DNA from: Candidatus Thorarchaeota archaeon
GTDB taxonomy: Archaea > Asgardarchaeota > Thorarchaeia > Thorarchaeales > Thorarchaeaceae
Direction of reading: 5' to 3'
DNA length: 49,196 bases
NCBI GenBank assembly: GCA_019894665.1
Contig: JAGXOC010000008.1
Coordinates: forward strand, 1 to 49,196
In this document: one piece after another, positions 34,211 to 43,120 of the stretch
How the letters are laid out: the number at the start of each line of letters is the position of its first letter
Position numbering within the stretch: the first letter of the stretch is position 1
Program-made: the position numbers and the translations under genes
Notes under the pieces: model-generated
The model's database searches: none
What the model saw: the letters and a program-made list of their open reading frames with translations, nothing else
Told to the model about the DNA's origin: nothing

Positions 34211-35485
34211 TCAAACTTTGTCATGGCGATTTTGATTGTTGGGAGGATGAACATGTGTCAAGACTGCGAACAACAGGATTGAACTCAAAAACATGCCAAT
34301 CCCCGCGATGAAATAGACAACACGTAAGCTGTCTGTAAGTTCCCAAATCAGAGCTCCAAAGAGCTGACCACACATCGCTAATACACCCATTAGTAGATCA
34401 TAGGTCCCCAATGCACGTCCCTTTGTGTCCTCAGAAACAGCCAACACAATGATGCTTCTCTCTGCACCAATCCAAAGGATAAAGGGAAATGCCCAGAAGA
34501 AATTGAGGATGTACATCATCAGAGCCCCGCTACCAATACTGAACCAGATCATAATGAAGCCGTTTCCTATTACACCAGTCAGGAGCGCACGCTTAAGGTT
34601 TCGATCTGCAAAAGTACTCAGAGGATACATAGCTAAAGCTGCAGTCAGTGAGAAAAGACTCCACGTCAATCCGTAGGTGATGGTATCAACATTCCACCCC
34701 CCGACGCTAATATTACCCAAATAGGGAGTCGTCGCAGTCCAACAGAAATACATTCCAAGCATGCCAAAGGTCAGTAGCCAAAACTCTCGCCCCAAACTTC
34801 GGAAAGCAATCTTAGGTCCAGCACGGGCTTTTTTGATGACCTCAGACCCCAATGATTCGTTGATGAGGATTATTGCTGATACGAATGATAGAATCGAGGC
34901 AAAAGCTCCAATCAGATGAAGGTCTCCAGATTGAAATCCGATACTAATGAGAAAAGTACCTGTGAGTGGTCCAAATGCATCGACAAACCAAAGCGGCATC
35001 ATGACCATCATCAAACGTCTTGCAGGATTTCGCCCATCGTCTGCAGCTATCTCATCTGCAGGCATGGCTCTAGCCATAAGTCGAGCAGTACTCATTCCAA
35101 ACCATACCAGGCCATATTGAATTGGCACGATAGGCCAAATTGGGAAGTAAGACAATGTTAGAAGTCCAATGGTCACGGGAATGAAACCCAGCGCAATGGT
35201 CCACCGACGACCAATGAAATCAGCAATGTACCCTGCAAAACCACTCGCAAGAAGACCTGTAAGAGTAGCCACGGAGAATACAACACCAAGTTGCCAAGGT
35301 TCGAAGAGTAGAGTTCCCTCTAGAAATAAACTAAATTCCCATTTCCAAAGAGACGTAGAAAACTGCGCAATGGCAATTACAGCAGCCAATCTCCACAGGT
35401 TGGGGCTTAGGCCGAGTCTACCTGGATGTGAAGCGGGGTTTGCTGCTATCGGTTGCTCATCTGCAGTCCTTTCATCATCTGTCAT
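34211..35485 (-). CDS. Major facilitator superfamily transporter
   Basis: About 12 spans in two six-helix halves: for example IAIAQFSTSLWKWEFSLFLE, then SVATLTGLLASGFAGYIADF followed by IGRRWTIALGF, which has the GxxxDxxGRR-type loop-2/3 motif of MFS proteins. The second half begins near residue 225 (FWLLTFGMLGMYFCWTATTP). Substrate unknown; drug or sugar-derivative efflux is common in this group. ATG 35485 (MTDDERTADEQ) is preferred over the track's GTG at 35518. Its 3' end is 6 bp from the radical SAM gene. Confidence 0.9.
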   Translation of the reverse strand: MTDDERTADEQPIAANPASHPGRLGLSPNLWRLAAVIAIAQFSTSLWKWEFSLFLEGTLLFEPWQLGVVFSVATLTGLLASGFAGYIADFIGRRWTIALGFIPVTIGLLTLSYFPIWPIVPIQYGLVWFGMSTARLMARAMPADEIAADDGRNPARRLMMVMMPLWFVDAFGPLTGTFLISIGFQSGDLHLIGAFASILSFVSAIILINESLGSEVIKKARAGPKIAFRSLGREFWLLTFGMLGMYFCWTATTPYLGNISVGGWNVDTITYGLTWSLFSLTAALAMYPLSTFADRNLKRALLTGVIGNGFIMIWFSIGSGALMMYILNFFWAFPFILWIGAERSIIVLAVSEDTKGRALGTYDLLMGVLAMCGQLFGALIWELTDSLRVVYFIAGIGMFLSSILLFAVLTHVHPPNNQNRHDKV

Positions 35486-35608
35486 CGGGTAGCCTCGGAA
35501 TCTGAAGTTCTCGAACACGACTGTCTTAAGTCAGTGTCGATGACAACCAATAAAATTGAGACATGCTTGTATTGCAGCATTGCCGCTGAATGGTACAATG
35601 AGCGGCAT

Positions 35609-36220
35609 TCATAATTGATGTGAATTCTTCAATTTCATGCTATCAATTGCGATGAGTCCAACGAAGAGAAGAGCACCAAAGACAGTATACCACTCAGTCA
35701 ATGGACCTCCAACCGTAAGTGCAAAGGCCAAACTTGAGAGCGTTATTCCAAAGCCATAGACTCCAACGATCTTGTTGAATCTGGAGTTCAGCATGAGAGC
35801 GATGGTGATTAGAATGAGCACGAAAAAGATTATCGTGAAGAAAGTACTTGATGCAGTCATATGGGGGGCTCCCTGATCTTCAGAGAACACACCAATTGCC
35901 AGAAGTCCAAAACCTGAGGCAACACCAAGTACCTGACCGATGACCATGATTATTCTTTGAATCGGGTTTTCTATTTGCCAAATCTTCAATCCGATGAAGA
36001 ATGGGACGAGAGCCAATCCTGTCAGTATGCAGCCCCAGTTGTAGAAATATGCTCCAAATGGACTATAGTTGAAATTGCCCAAGCGGCTTAGATAATGATT
36101 GCTTGGTCCAAAGGGAGCTGGATAGAATGCCCAAGACACCATTGTGAATACACAATAGAGAAGGATCACCAATAAACCACTAATTGTGACTAATGGATAA
36201 TTGCGTATACTGAATCCCAT
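35609..36220 (-). CDS. DUF998-like membrane protein
   Basis: Product of 203 residues with six hydrophobic spans. The stretch YLSRLGNFNYSPFGAYFYNW and the following GCILTGLALVPFFIGLKIW recall the DUF998 family of small six-helix proteins of unknown role. The later GHGM-like equivalent is seen as SEDQGAPHMTASSTFFTI. The start ATG is at 36220. It is followed by the MFS gene on the same strand, 123 bp away, but independent transcription is likely. Confidence 0.75.
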   Translation of the reverse strand: MGFSIRNYPLVTISGLLVILLYCVFTMVSWAFYPAPFGPSNHYLSRLGNFNYSPFGAYFYNWGCILTGLALVPFFIGLKIWQIENPIQRIIMVIGQVLGVASGFGLLAIGVFSEDQGAPHMTASSTFFTIIFFVLILITIALMLNSRFNKIVGVYGFGITLSSLAFALTVGGPLTEWYTVFGALLFVGLIAIDSMKLKNSHQL

Positions 36221-36264
36221 ATCCAGACTCTATGCGCTTCGTCCTAATTAATCCAAGTCATTAT

Positions 36265-37515
36265 TCAGAGAACTGGAACTGAAATGAGGAATGCGGCACC
36301 TTGTCTTTCTTTCTCTTCAAGAAGATCAATTGTGCCTCCATATGATTCTACAATCCTCTTGGAAAGATAGAGACCGAGACCCTTTCCTTCACCTTTGGTT
36401 GTCACACCCTTCATGAAGATTCGATGCCTAATGCTTGAATCAATACCAGGTCCGTTATCACGATAGGTGATGATTAGTGTCTTCTCTACCAGTCCTAGGC
36501 GGATTGTCACAACTGCACTCTCACCTACATAGTCAACGGTGTTTCTCAGCAGGTTCTCCAATACTAATGGAAGAAGAATTCCAGGACGAATATCAGCTGA
36601 GCGAATGTCAGGTTCTATTTGGAGACTAATGTTGGCACCGCCACTTGCTTGCTTAGCTCGGTTAGCCATGGTTTGAAGAGTCTCAAGGAAATCATACTCG
36701 CTTGCACGCCCTACAACTGAAAACAATTTGATTACACGAGACATCCTTTCACTAACTGCAAGGGTTGTCGCCATATACGACTCCTTGTCCAGGGGTATTT
36801 TCATTGTTTCATTGAGAAGCTCAATATGACCTCTTACAATTTGCATGTCATTGCCTAGATCGTGCGTAAGTACTGAAGTGTAGACCTCGAGTTCTCGCTG
36901 ACGTTGTTCAAGGAATTTCTTGTGTTCCTCAAGCTGTGTTACATAGTAATTCAGTGACCATGTAAAAATCAGTACAACAAGGGAGAGGGCTGCTTGATCT
37001 ATAATAGGTTCGAGTGCTAACAGAAATTCGATTTCTGGAAGAAAATTGCAATATACAAGTAATGCAGCTGTTTGCACAGAAATGAATAGTGCCTCGAACT
37101 TAGCTGTAAGCCATTGACTACCGAATAGTGCTGCAATTACTGGCCATATGATCAGATTCAGTGCCACTCTCATATCAGTCTGATTGAATTCCACCGATAA
37201 GAAGAGAAAGGGCATCGACGCTAAGCTTAGAGTTGTGATTATTCCTGCAATCACAGCATACTTGGTTCTACTAATTAGGTAGATCAAGAAGAATATCGCT
37301 GTTGTCATGGAGAACAGTGGAATATTGCCGAATAGATTATCAAGGAATAATTGGATAACTGGAAGACCGATGACAATCAGCAACAGTGAAAAAGACAATA
37401 ACCGGGTCTTCATCCTGAGGACATCAGACTGAATAGCGTCTGATGGTTCAATGAGGATTTGGCGAACTCTCTGGAATACAGAATATTCTTCTGAAACGGG
37501 TTCATCCTCTGACAT
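36265..37515 (-). CDS. Membrane-bound histidine kinase
   Basis: Starts at ATG 37515 (the track's GTG is five codons earlier). Residues about 40-185 contain six hydrophobic spans forming a membrane sensor region of 7TM/MASE-like layout. A short coiled-coil linker (QLEEHKKFLEQRQRELEVY) leads to the DHp with LTHDLGNDMQ (His218), then N box NLLRNTVDY, G boxes DNGPGIDSS and GEGKGLGLYLSKRIVESYGG. All key residues are present, so it should be active. Signal unknown; no response regulator adjacent. Confidence 0.9.
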   Translation of the reverse strand: MSEDEPVSEEYSVFQRVRQILIEPSDAIQSDVLRMKTRLLSFSLLLIVIGLPVIQLFLDNLFGNIPLFSMTTAIFFLIYLISRTKYAVIAGIITTLSLASMPFLFLSVEFNQTDMRVALNLIIWPVIAALFGSQWLTAKFEALFISVQTAALLVYCNFLPEIEFLLALEPIIDQAALSLVVLIFTWSLNYYVTQLEEHKKFLEQRQRELEVYTSVLTHDLGNDMQIVRGHIELLNETMKIPLDKESYMATTLAVSERMSRVIKLFSVVGRASEYDFLETLQTMANRAKQASGGANISLQIEPDIRSADIRPGILLPLVLENLLRNTVDYVGESAVVTIRLGLVEKTLIITYRDNGPGIDSSIRHRIFMKGVTTKGEGKGLGLYLSKRIVESYGGTIDLLEEKERQGAAFLISVPVL

Positions 37516-37655
37516 TGCTACAACTTCCACGCGTGATAGATTGCTACTGCTTCCGTTTTATGGAAAATTAAGCTATGTAAGGTTTGGTGGGTTGGTTAAA
37601 ACCTACTAGCGACCTTTCTCTGAGAATGCAATATGGGGTTTATATTCTGACTGAC

Positions 37656-39302
37656 TCAATCCTTGAGAAGTTTAGGAATAAATCTCCATGATGCCACAAT
37701 CATTACAAGAACAATCAGACCTTGTGTGGCTAGGCTGAGGATTTGTGATCCTGTGTAGAGTATAGTAAGACCATATCCCACTAGAGGCACTATACCGATA
37801 AGTGCTCCAACAAATGCAGACACAAAACCCATTGCTTGATCAGAGGTCACATTGACCGCTACAGCCCGTCCTCCACCTCTAATTTTGAATACTGCGCCAC
37901 CTACTGCCATCCCTATTACGTATCCATAGGGCATTTGGACAATAGGTATCAAGAGTAACAAGGGTGAGATTGGAGAATTAATCAGGATGACCAAGTCTAA
38001 GGCAAGCATGCAAAAGATGTAGGGTACAATCATTATCACCGTCTTTGTTCTTAACACTAGTTTCGAACTCACAGGAAGACCTTCATGAACTGACGCTCCT
38101 TGTGTATCAAACATCAGAATGGATACTAGTGAGATACCACCGAACAGATTAGCATACTCTATGGCGGTGAGTGCACTCATGCTTCTAAGGAACCCAAAAG
38201 GACCCCGCCAGTATTGGAGCATTGGGAATAACATGATGATGAGAAAGATTGGAATAGCGAAGATAAATGCTGAACCGATATTTCTTGTTGCCAGCTTTAG
38301 ATCTTTTCGAACCATAGATCGGAGCGGGCTCACGATATCCACCGCTACCTCTCTCAAGAGACCTTGTTTGCTTGTTGAGATTCCACCCAGTGTGACTGCT
38401 CTCAGTGATCGACCACTGCTTCTAAAGGAGAGTACTGCGATCACTGTGTAGAATGCAGTTCCGGCAATTGATGCAAGAATCGTGGTCAACGGGATGAGAG
38501 ACCCAAAGGCTGCTGAGGCAGCCATGAACCCGAACGAGAAGGGGAAAACAAGAGCAAGAATTGTGAAGACTCCAGGACCTACGTCTACAGACAGATTAAT
38601 GATGAATCGCATAAGATCTGGCATATAGCTGCCAAGACTGTAAACACTGATCATTCCAATGACAATACCAATCGACGCGGCGACTCGCACCATGGAAGAG
38701 ATTCGAGATTCGTCAGTCTGATGGGTCTTCTTGTGGAACCACTTTGCTACTCGAATCAGAGCACCAATTGCAATGGACACCGTACTAGCACAAGCAATCA
38801 GTGATACGAGAGCTACCAACGGACCAAAGAGAATCAAGCATCCAACTGGAAAAAGTATCAAAGACAATGCAACAGGACCAATGAATATCCGTACAAAAGA
38901 AAGGAAATTCAGTTGTTCAACTTGTTCTCTTGTCAATGGCAATGTTGAGGGGAGTCTCATCGCACCCGATGAGAAGAGCCCAGAAGTTGTGGTAAGGTTT
39001 AGGAAGAATACTACGACGAAACTCAGTGTCAGATACACAGCAAAACCAACTGCCAAACGTGCATCAGGACTACCAATTTCATTGTCAAACGCGGATGCGG
39101 CCAAAGATATCACAGCAATCAGGATTAGAATAAACCCTGTCATCACAATGCTGATCCTACTTTGAGACTTGATTGCTCGGGATATCTTAGCTGGATCTTC
39201 TTTCACTCGAGCTAGATTTGAGGGATTAGCCTCAAGGAAAGCTTGGAATCGCACCTCACCTGAGATTATCCCAGCAAGTCTCCAGCTCTCGGAGATCTTC
39301 AA
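37656..39302 (-). CDS. ABC-2-type transporter permease
   Basis: Product of 548 residues with about 12 spans in two halves, and a central polar loop (SKQGLLREVAVDIVSPLRSM). The overlapping start with the ATPase gene (4 bp) shows translational coupling, so they form one exporter. The layout (long N-terminal loop, EQVEQLNFLSFVRIFIGPVA) resembles the permease at 15932, and the two systems are probably distant paralogues. Substrate unknown. Confidence 0.85.
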   Translation of the reverse strand: MKISESWRLAGIISGEVRFQAFLEANPSNLARVKEDPAKISRAIKSQSRISIVMTGFILILIAVISLAASAFDNEIGSPDARLAVGFAVYLTLSFVVVFFLNLTTTSGLFSSGAMRLPSTLPLTREQVEQLNFLSFVRIFIGPVALSLILFPVGCLILFGPLVALVSLIACASTVSIAIGALIRVAKWFHKKTHQTDESRISSMVRVAASIGIVIGMISVYSLGSYMPDLMRFIINLSVDVGPGVFTILALVFPFSFGFMAASAAFGSLIPLTTILASIAGTAFYTVIAVLSFRSSGRSLRAVTLGGISTSKQGLLREVAVDIVSPLRSMVRKDLKLATRNIGSAFIFAIPIFLIIMLFPMLQYWRGPFGFLRSMSALTAIEYANLFGGISLVSILMFDTQGASVHEGLPVSSKLVLRTKTVIMIVPYIFCMLALDLVILINSPISPLLLLIPIVQMPYGYVIGMAVGGAVFKIRGGGRAVAVNVTSDQAMGFVSAFVGALIGIVPLVGYGLTILYTGSQILSLATQGLIVLVMIVASWRFIPKLLKD

Positions 39303-40078
39303 TCGGATAGAGCCTCCCGTAGGACTGATACACCTTCAGCAACTTCTTCCTCTTGCTCTGTTAGCTTCAGAAAGAGAACTTCAAGGGTTGCTCCCTCTCG
39401 TTGAGATTGAGTACGTAGTTCATCCAAAGTACCTTCTGCAACCAGCACACCCTCATCGATGATGCCTACGCGGTCACAAAGACCTTCAGCCACCTCCATG
39501 ACGTGGGTGCTTAGAAGAACAGAGCCGCCATTTTCAGCGTGTATCTTGACAATGTCCTTCATTATCTTTGCAGAACGGACATCGAGACTCGAGAAAGGTT
39601 CGTCCAAAATCAGGAGTTTTGGTCTGTGAAGGAGGGCTGCGATGAGCATCGTCTTCTGTTTATTGCCTTGACTGAGAGTTACAATCATGTTATCATAGTA
39701 TTGCTCAAAGTCCAGAGCTTTCACAAACTCACGCATTCGTTTTGTGATCTTCTCTTGAGAGAGTTTGCGGATTGATGCGATGAAATCAAAGAGCTCTCGA
39801 GGAGTAAGTGAATCATAGAGCTGCTGTTCTTCAGGAACGTAGCCAACGAGATTCTTCACCTCGACTGGGTTTTCTTGCGAATTGATGCCGAAGACACTTG
39901 CATTGCCACTATCCGGATCCAAGAGACCCATGAGCATTTTGATGGTTGTTGTCTTACCTGCACCGTTGGGTCCAAGGAGCGCATAAATCTCACCTTCTCG
40001 GACATCTAGTGTGAGGTCATTAACAGCAACGAGCTCTCCAAAAGATTTCACCAAGTTTTTAATATTCACAGCAGACAT
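39299..40078 (-). CDS. ABC transporter ATPase
   Basis: Standard ABC-2 exporter ATPase of 259 residues: Walker A (LLGPNGAGKTTTIKML), signature LSQGNKQKTMLIAAL, Walker B (LLILDEPFSSLD), switch His (LSTHVMEVAEGL). Starts at ATG 40078 with no N-terminal extension, unlike the ATPase at 17524. Drives the permease encoded next. Confidence 0.93.
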   Translation of the reverse strand: MSAVNIKNLVKSFGELVAVNDLTLDVREGEIYALLGPNGAGKTTTIKMLMGLLDPDSGNASVFGINSQENPVEVKNLVGYVPEEQQLYDSLTPRELFDFIASIRKLSQEKITKRMREFVKALDFEQYYDNMIVTLSQGNKQKTMLIAALLHRPKLLILDEPFSSLDVRSAKIMKDIVKIHAENGGSVLLSTHVMEVAEGLCDRVGIIDEGVLVAEGTLDELRTQSQREGATLEVLFLKLTEQEEEVAEGVSVLREALSD

Positions 40079-40264
40079 TATTCTTTGTTCCCCTCTTGTG
40101 TTTTAAGTGACACATTGGTACGAAAATTACGTGTGAGTAGATATAACCCTTCACAACTACGCGATAATTCAAAATCAGGAAACCTCCAAATCTACGAGTA
40201 TTATCGTAACACTCAAGTAATAAATCGCGAAGAAAGGACAGTTGATTCCAAACTTCTTGGAGCG

Positions 40265-40729
40265 ATGAAAATGACCTACACACAAGCCCCTCCGCTCACC
40301 AAAGAGGAAATCGGATTATTTCTGAAAGACGCTAAAACTGCGCGATTATGCAGCTTCAATAAAAACGGCACCATCCATGCTGTCCCCCTCTGGTTCAAGT
40401 ACGGCAATGGACAAATCATCATCGCATCCCCAGAACACAGCCAAAAAACCCGTAACATCCTCAGAAACCCCAACGTCACCCTCCTCGTCGACATCGAAGC
40501 ACCTCAAATACAAGGTGTGATTGTCTACGGCAAAGCGAAAGTCCACACTGATGATTGGACCGAAGAATTCCTTTCTCTCACTACTAAATACATGGCCAAA
40601 AAAGATGCTGAAATATGGAATGAAGGTTTATCCAAAATTGCCAACTGGGTCAAAATCACAATCATCCCCGAACACATTGCATCCTTCGACTACGAAAAAG
40701 ATGACGAATTCAAGAAAATCATGGGATAA
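40265..40729 (+). CDS. PNPOx-like split-barrel protein, foreign-looking codon use
   Basis: I start at ATG 40265 (MKMTYTQAPPLTKEEIGLFL), with TTGGAG just upstream; the first 60 codons of the track are unlikely coding. Motifs: ARLCSFNKNGTIHAVPLWFK, IIIASPEHSQKTRNILRNPN and GVIVYGKAKV, typical of flavin split-barrel (pyridoxamine-phosphate-oxidase-like) proteins. The reaction is unknown. Codon use differs from neighbours: AAA and GAA are favoured over AAG and GAG, and third-position C is very common (ACC, GTC, CTC, ATC, CCC). This suggests acquisition from another archaeon. Confidence 0.88.
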   Translation: MKMTYTQAPPLTKEEIGLFLKDAKTARLCSFNKNGTIHAVPLWFKYGNGQIIIASPEHSQKTRNILRNPNVTLLVDIEAPQIQGVIVYGKAKVHTDDWTEEFLSLTTKYMAKKDAEIWNEGLSKIANWVKITIIPEHIASFDYEKDDEFKKIMG

Positions 40730-40762
40730 TTTCACTTCCTACTCCGCAGCACAACTGTTCCC

Positions 40763-40891
40763 TTAGACACCCCAGCCGTGGATCCTGTCCACATAACGCA
40801 GCATCTCCTCGTTGCTTTTTCTATGATAGGCATTCGACCAAACAATAGAACTCTCCCAACCATGGTCTACTAATGCATGCTCTTCAAAGAT
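40763..40891 (-). pseudogene. C-terminal remnant of an unidentified gene
   Basis: The reverse strand has a 42-codon open frame without a start codon: FEEHALVDHGWESSIVWSNA, then YHRKSNEEMLRYVDRIHGWG, ending at TAA (40763). It begins right after an in-frame TGA (40892-40894), and upstream of that the frame is not coding. The composition looks like a real protein end, but the family is not recognised. It lies in the 228-bp gap beside the foreign-looking split-barrel gene, as if left by an insertion or deletion. Confidence 0.3.
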
Positions 40892-40957
40892 TCAGGAGTA
40901 CACGTGGATTTAACAGTTGCAAGTTACTCGACAAATAATCTCTTGAGTTGAAGAAGC

Positions 40958-42103
40958 ATGCGGCAAAGAATCTTAGGAAAATTAGGCACAAAAGTTTCAG
41001 CACTTGGATTTGGTTGTATGCGCCTTCCAGTCGTTGAGCAAGGTGGCATAATCAATCGGGACGAAGCGATCAGCCTTATTCGAAAAGGAATCGACAATGG
41101 GATCAACTATGTAGACACCGCTTGGACTTATCACAGTGGTGAGAGTGAGGTAGTCCTCGGATTGGCACTAAAGGATGGATATCGAGAACGAGTCACCCTC
41201 GTTACTAAATGCCCTGTAGGTCGAAAGGAGTTCACAGAGTCCGAACATTATGATGAGCATCTGAATGAGCAGCTTCAACGATTGGATGAAGATTATGTAG
41301 ACTTTTACTTGTTTCATGCCCTGAACAAAAAGTTGTATGAAGAGAAGGTGTTGGGTCTCAATCTAATAGAACGTGCGTTGAAGGCTAAAAAAGAAGGAAA
41401 AATCAAACACATTGGATTCTCTTTCCATGACACAACAGAGGTTCTGAAAGAAATCATTGATTCAGGACACTTTGAATTGATGCTTGTGCAGTACAATATC
41501 ATTGACCAGGTTAACCATGAGATGATCAACTATGCAGGTGAGAAGGGTCTAGCGGTAGCAACAATGGGATCTGTAGGAGGCGGACGACTTGCAGGAAAAG
41601 ATCTGCCTGAAGAAATGAGGGAATGGCTAACACCTGGACGTGCAAATTACGTTGATCTAGCGTTTAAGTTCGTACTGAGTAATCCAAATGTATCAGTTGC
41701 ATTATCAGGAATGGGCTCTGAAGAGATGCTTGATGATAACCTTGTCATTAACTCAAGGGAAGATTATGATCAAGTGACTGAGAAAGAAAAGGAATCAATT
41801 GACAGTATCGCTAATAGATTCAAGGAGCTATGTGATCTTGTTTGCACACAGTGCAAATATTGTCAACCTTGTCCAAATGAAGTCAATATTAGCTTCATTT
41901 TCGAGGCTCTTCAACGCTATCAGATCTATGGTTTCAGAGAAGGAGCAAAACATCTCTATTCAATGATTGGAAAAACTCCATGGGCAGTAGGAAAAGATGC
42001 TTCTGCATGCGAAGAATGCGGTGAGTGTTTGGAGAAGTGTCCTCAGCGCATTGAGATTATTGAGCAACTGAAGAAGGCTCATGAGATTCTCATGGCAAGT
42101 TGA
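40958..42103 (+). CDS. Aldo/keto reductase with C-terminal 4Fe-4S domain
   Basis: The AKR barrel has SALGFGCMRLP, NYVDTAWTYHSGESE (catalytic Asp and Tyr), TLVTKCPV (Lys) and DFYLFHALN (His), giving the full tetrad. After about residue 290 a ferredoxin-like part follows: CTQCKYCQPCPNEV and CEECGECLEKCPQRIEI, enough for two clusters. This is the MocA-type predicted oxidoreductase (COG1453) common in anaerobes; the reaction is unknown but must link NAD(P)H or other donors to iron-sulfur electron transfer. Start at ATG 40958. Length is usual. Confidence 0.93.
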   Translation: MRQRILGKLGTKVSALGFGCMRLPVVEQGGIINRDEAISLIRKGIDNGINYVDTAWTYHSGESEVVLGLALKDGYRERVTLVTKCPVGRKEFTESEHYDEHLNEQLQRLDEDYVDFYLFHALNKKLYEEKVLGLNLIERALKAKKEGKIKHIGFSFHDTTEVLKEIIDSGHFELMLVQYNIIDQVNHEMINYAGEKGLAVATMGSVGGGRLAGKDLPEEMREWLTPGRANYVDLAFKFVLSNPNVSVALSGMGSEEMLDDNLVINSREDYDQVTEKEKESIDSIANRFKELCDLVCTQCKYCQPCPNEVNISFIFEALQRYQIYGFREGAKHLYSMIGKTPWAVGKDASACEECGECLEKCPQRIEIIEQLKKAHEILMAS

Positions 42104-42248
42104 CCGACATACATGTTTCAATGAATGACAAGAACCCCATAACGTTAACACGATTATACAAAAGGTCTGATAACGGTTCTTACACGACCGCATACCATAG
42201 AAAGAAAGAGCGAGCTTGTCAAAGAAAGAAGATGTGGGGATTTACCAT

Positions 42249-42995
42249 TCATGTTTTCCTTGCCACATATACAAGTACACTGACCTTCAAAGCTAGGAAG
42301 TATCCAATTCGTATCAGACGTGTTCTTTGAAGGAGGCGTACTATTCTAGAGGTCATCCGATTCCCGATTGGATTGACGCCATGAAATTTGTGCTGAACAT
42401 ATACATTTGTCAAGTCATCGAAAGAGAAACTGTGTCTTTTGAATAATGATTGTAGTCTTCCTCGGGTGTAAGGCCAGACATTAGAGAAATCGATCTTTTT
42501 AAGCCTCATACAAACAGAGTTCCAAGCCACCCTCGGTAACCAAGTCAATAGGGGTATCAGTGTATGTGGTTCAATTAACTGCCAGCGATTCATCACACTG
42601 ATATATACGAGTCCGTTTGGTTTCAAGACTCGATGAATCTCTGCAAGAACCTGCTCAATGTCATCATAAGATATGTGCTCGAGAACATCATTGAGAAGTA
42701 TTGTATCAAAGCTAGAGTCCCCGAAGGGAAAATGTAAGCCATCATAATGAATGAATTTGGTTCCTGGAAACTGCTTTGAGGCTTGTTTCACAGCTGATTC
42801 ACTAACCTCAATACCAACAGTTTCATACCCGTACTCCGAATAGTAGCCAATGATTGCACCGTTACCAGAACCAACATCTAGTATACTCGATGGTGTATGA
42901 TTAGCCAATCGGAAAACTCTGTCAATATCCCTCACTCTGATACGACGCTTGTCAAGTTTTTCAATTAAATGACGTTTTCCTGATGATTCACTCAT
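42249..42995 (-). CDS. Class I SAM-dependent methyltransferase
   Basis: SAM-binding motif I is ILDVGSGNGAIIGYYSEYGY, followed by VGIEVSESAVKQA (acidic residue for ribose), HFPFGDSSFDTILLNDVLEH and the post-motif EIHRVLKPNGLVYIS. This is the UbiE/Methyltransf_11-type core. The C-terminal part carries hydrophobic segments (TLIPLLTWLPRVAWN, YFLALKVSVLVYVARK), which suggest membrane association and perhaps a lipid or glycan substrate. Exact substrate unknown. Confidence 0.9.
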   Translation of the reverse strand: MSESSGKRHLIEKLDKRRIRVRDIDRVFRLANHTPSSILDVGSGNGAIIGYYSEYGYETVGIEVSESAVKQASKQFPGTKFIHYDGLHFPFGDSSFDTILLNDVLEHISYDDIEQVLAEIHRVLKPNGLVYISVMNRWQLIEPHTLIPLLTWLPRVAWNSVCMRLKKIDFSNVWPYTRGRLQSLFKRHSFSFDDLTNVYVQHKFHGVNPIGNRMTSRIVRLLQRTRLIRIGYFLALKVSVLVYVARKT

Positions 42996-43077
42996 TATGA
43001 CAGGCCATCACTAAGGTGACGTAAATAAGTTTACTGAATTGACAAACATAATGGAGTCGAGAAGAAAAAAGAGTCGA

Positions 43078-43102
43078 GGAGAAGAGAAAGAATCTCTCCT
43101 CC
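43078..43102 (-). terminator. Terminator of surface-protein gene
   Basis: Read on the reverse strand, GGAGGAGAGA-ttctt-TCTCTTCTCC forms a 10-bp stem with one mismatch, followed by CTCTTTTTTCTTC. It starts 19 bp after the stop of the gene at 43121 and ends its transcript. Confidence 0.6.
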
Positions 43103-43120
43103 GGAATCAAATTGAGTAAA

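Noticed and set aside
40085-40264. 60-residue N-terminal extension of the split-barrel protein
   Set aside because: It lies over the promoter region, reads as non-coding, and a ribosome-binding site precedes the internal ATG.
42104-42248. Small gene between the reductase and methyltransferase
   Set aside because: The + ORF at 42100-42330 has unnatural composition and overlaps the methyltransferase end; I see nothing else in the gap.
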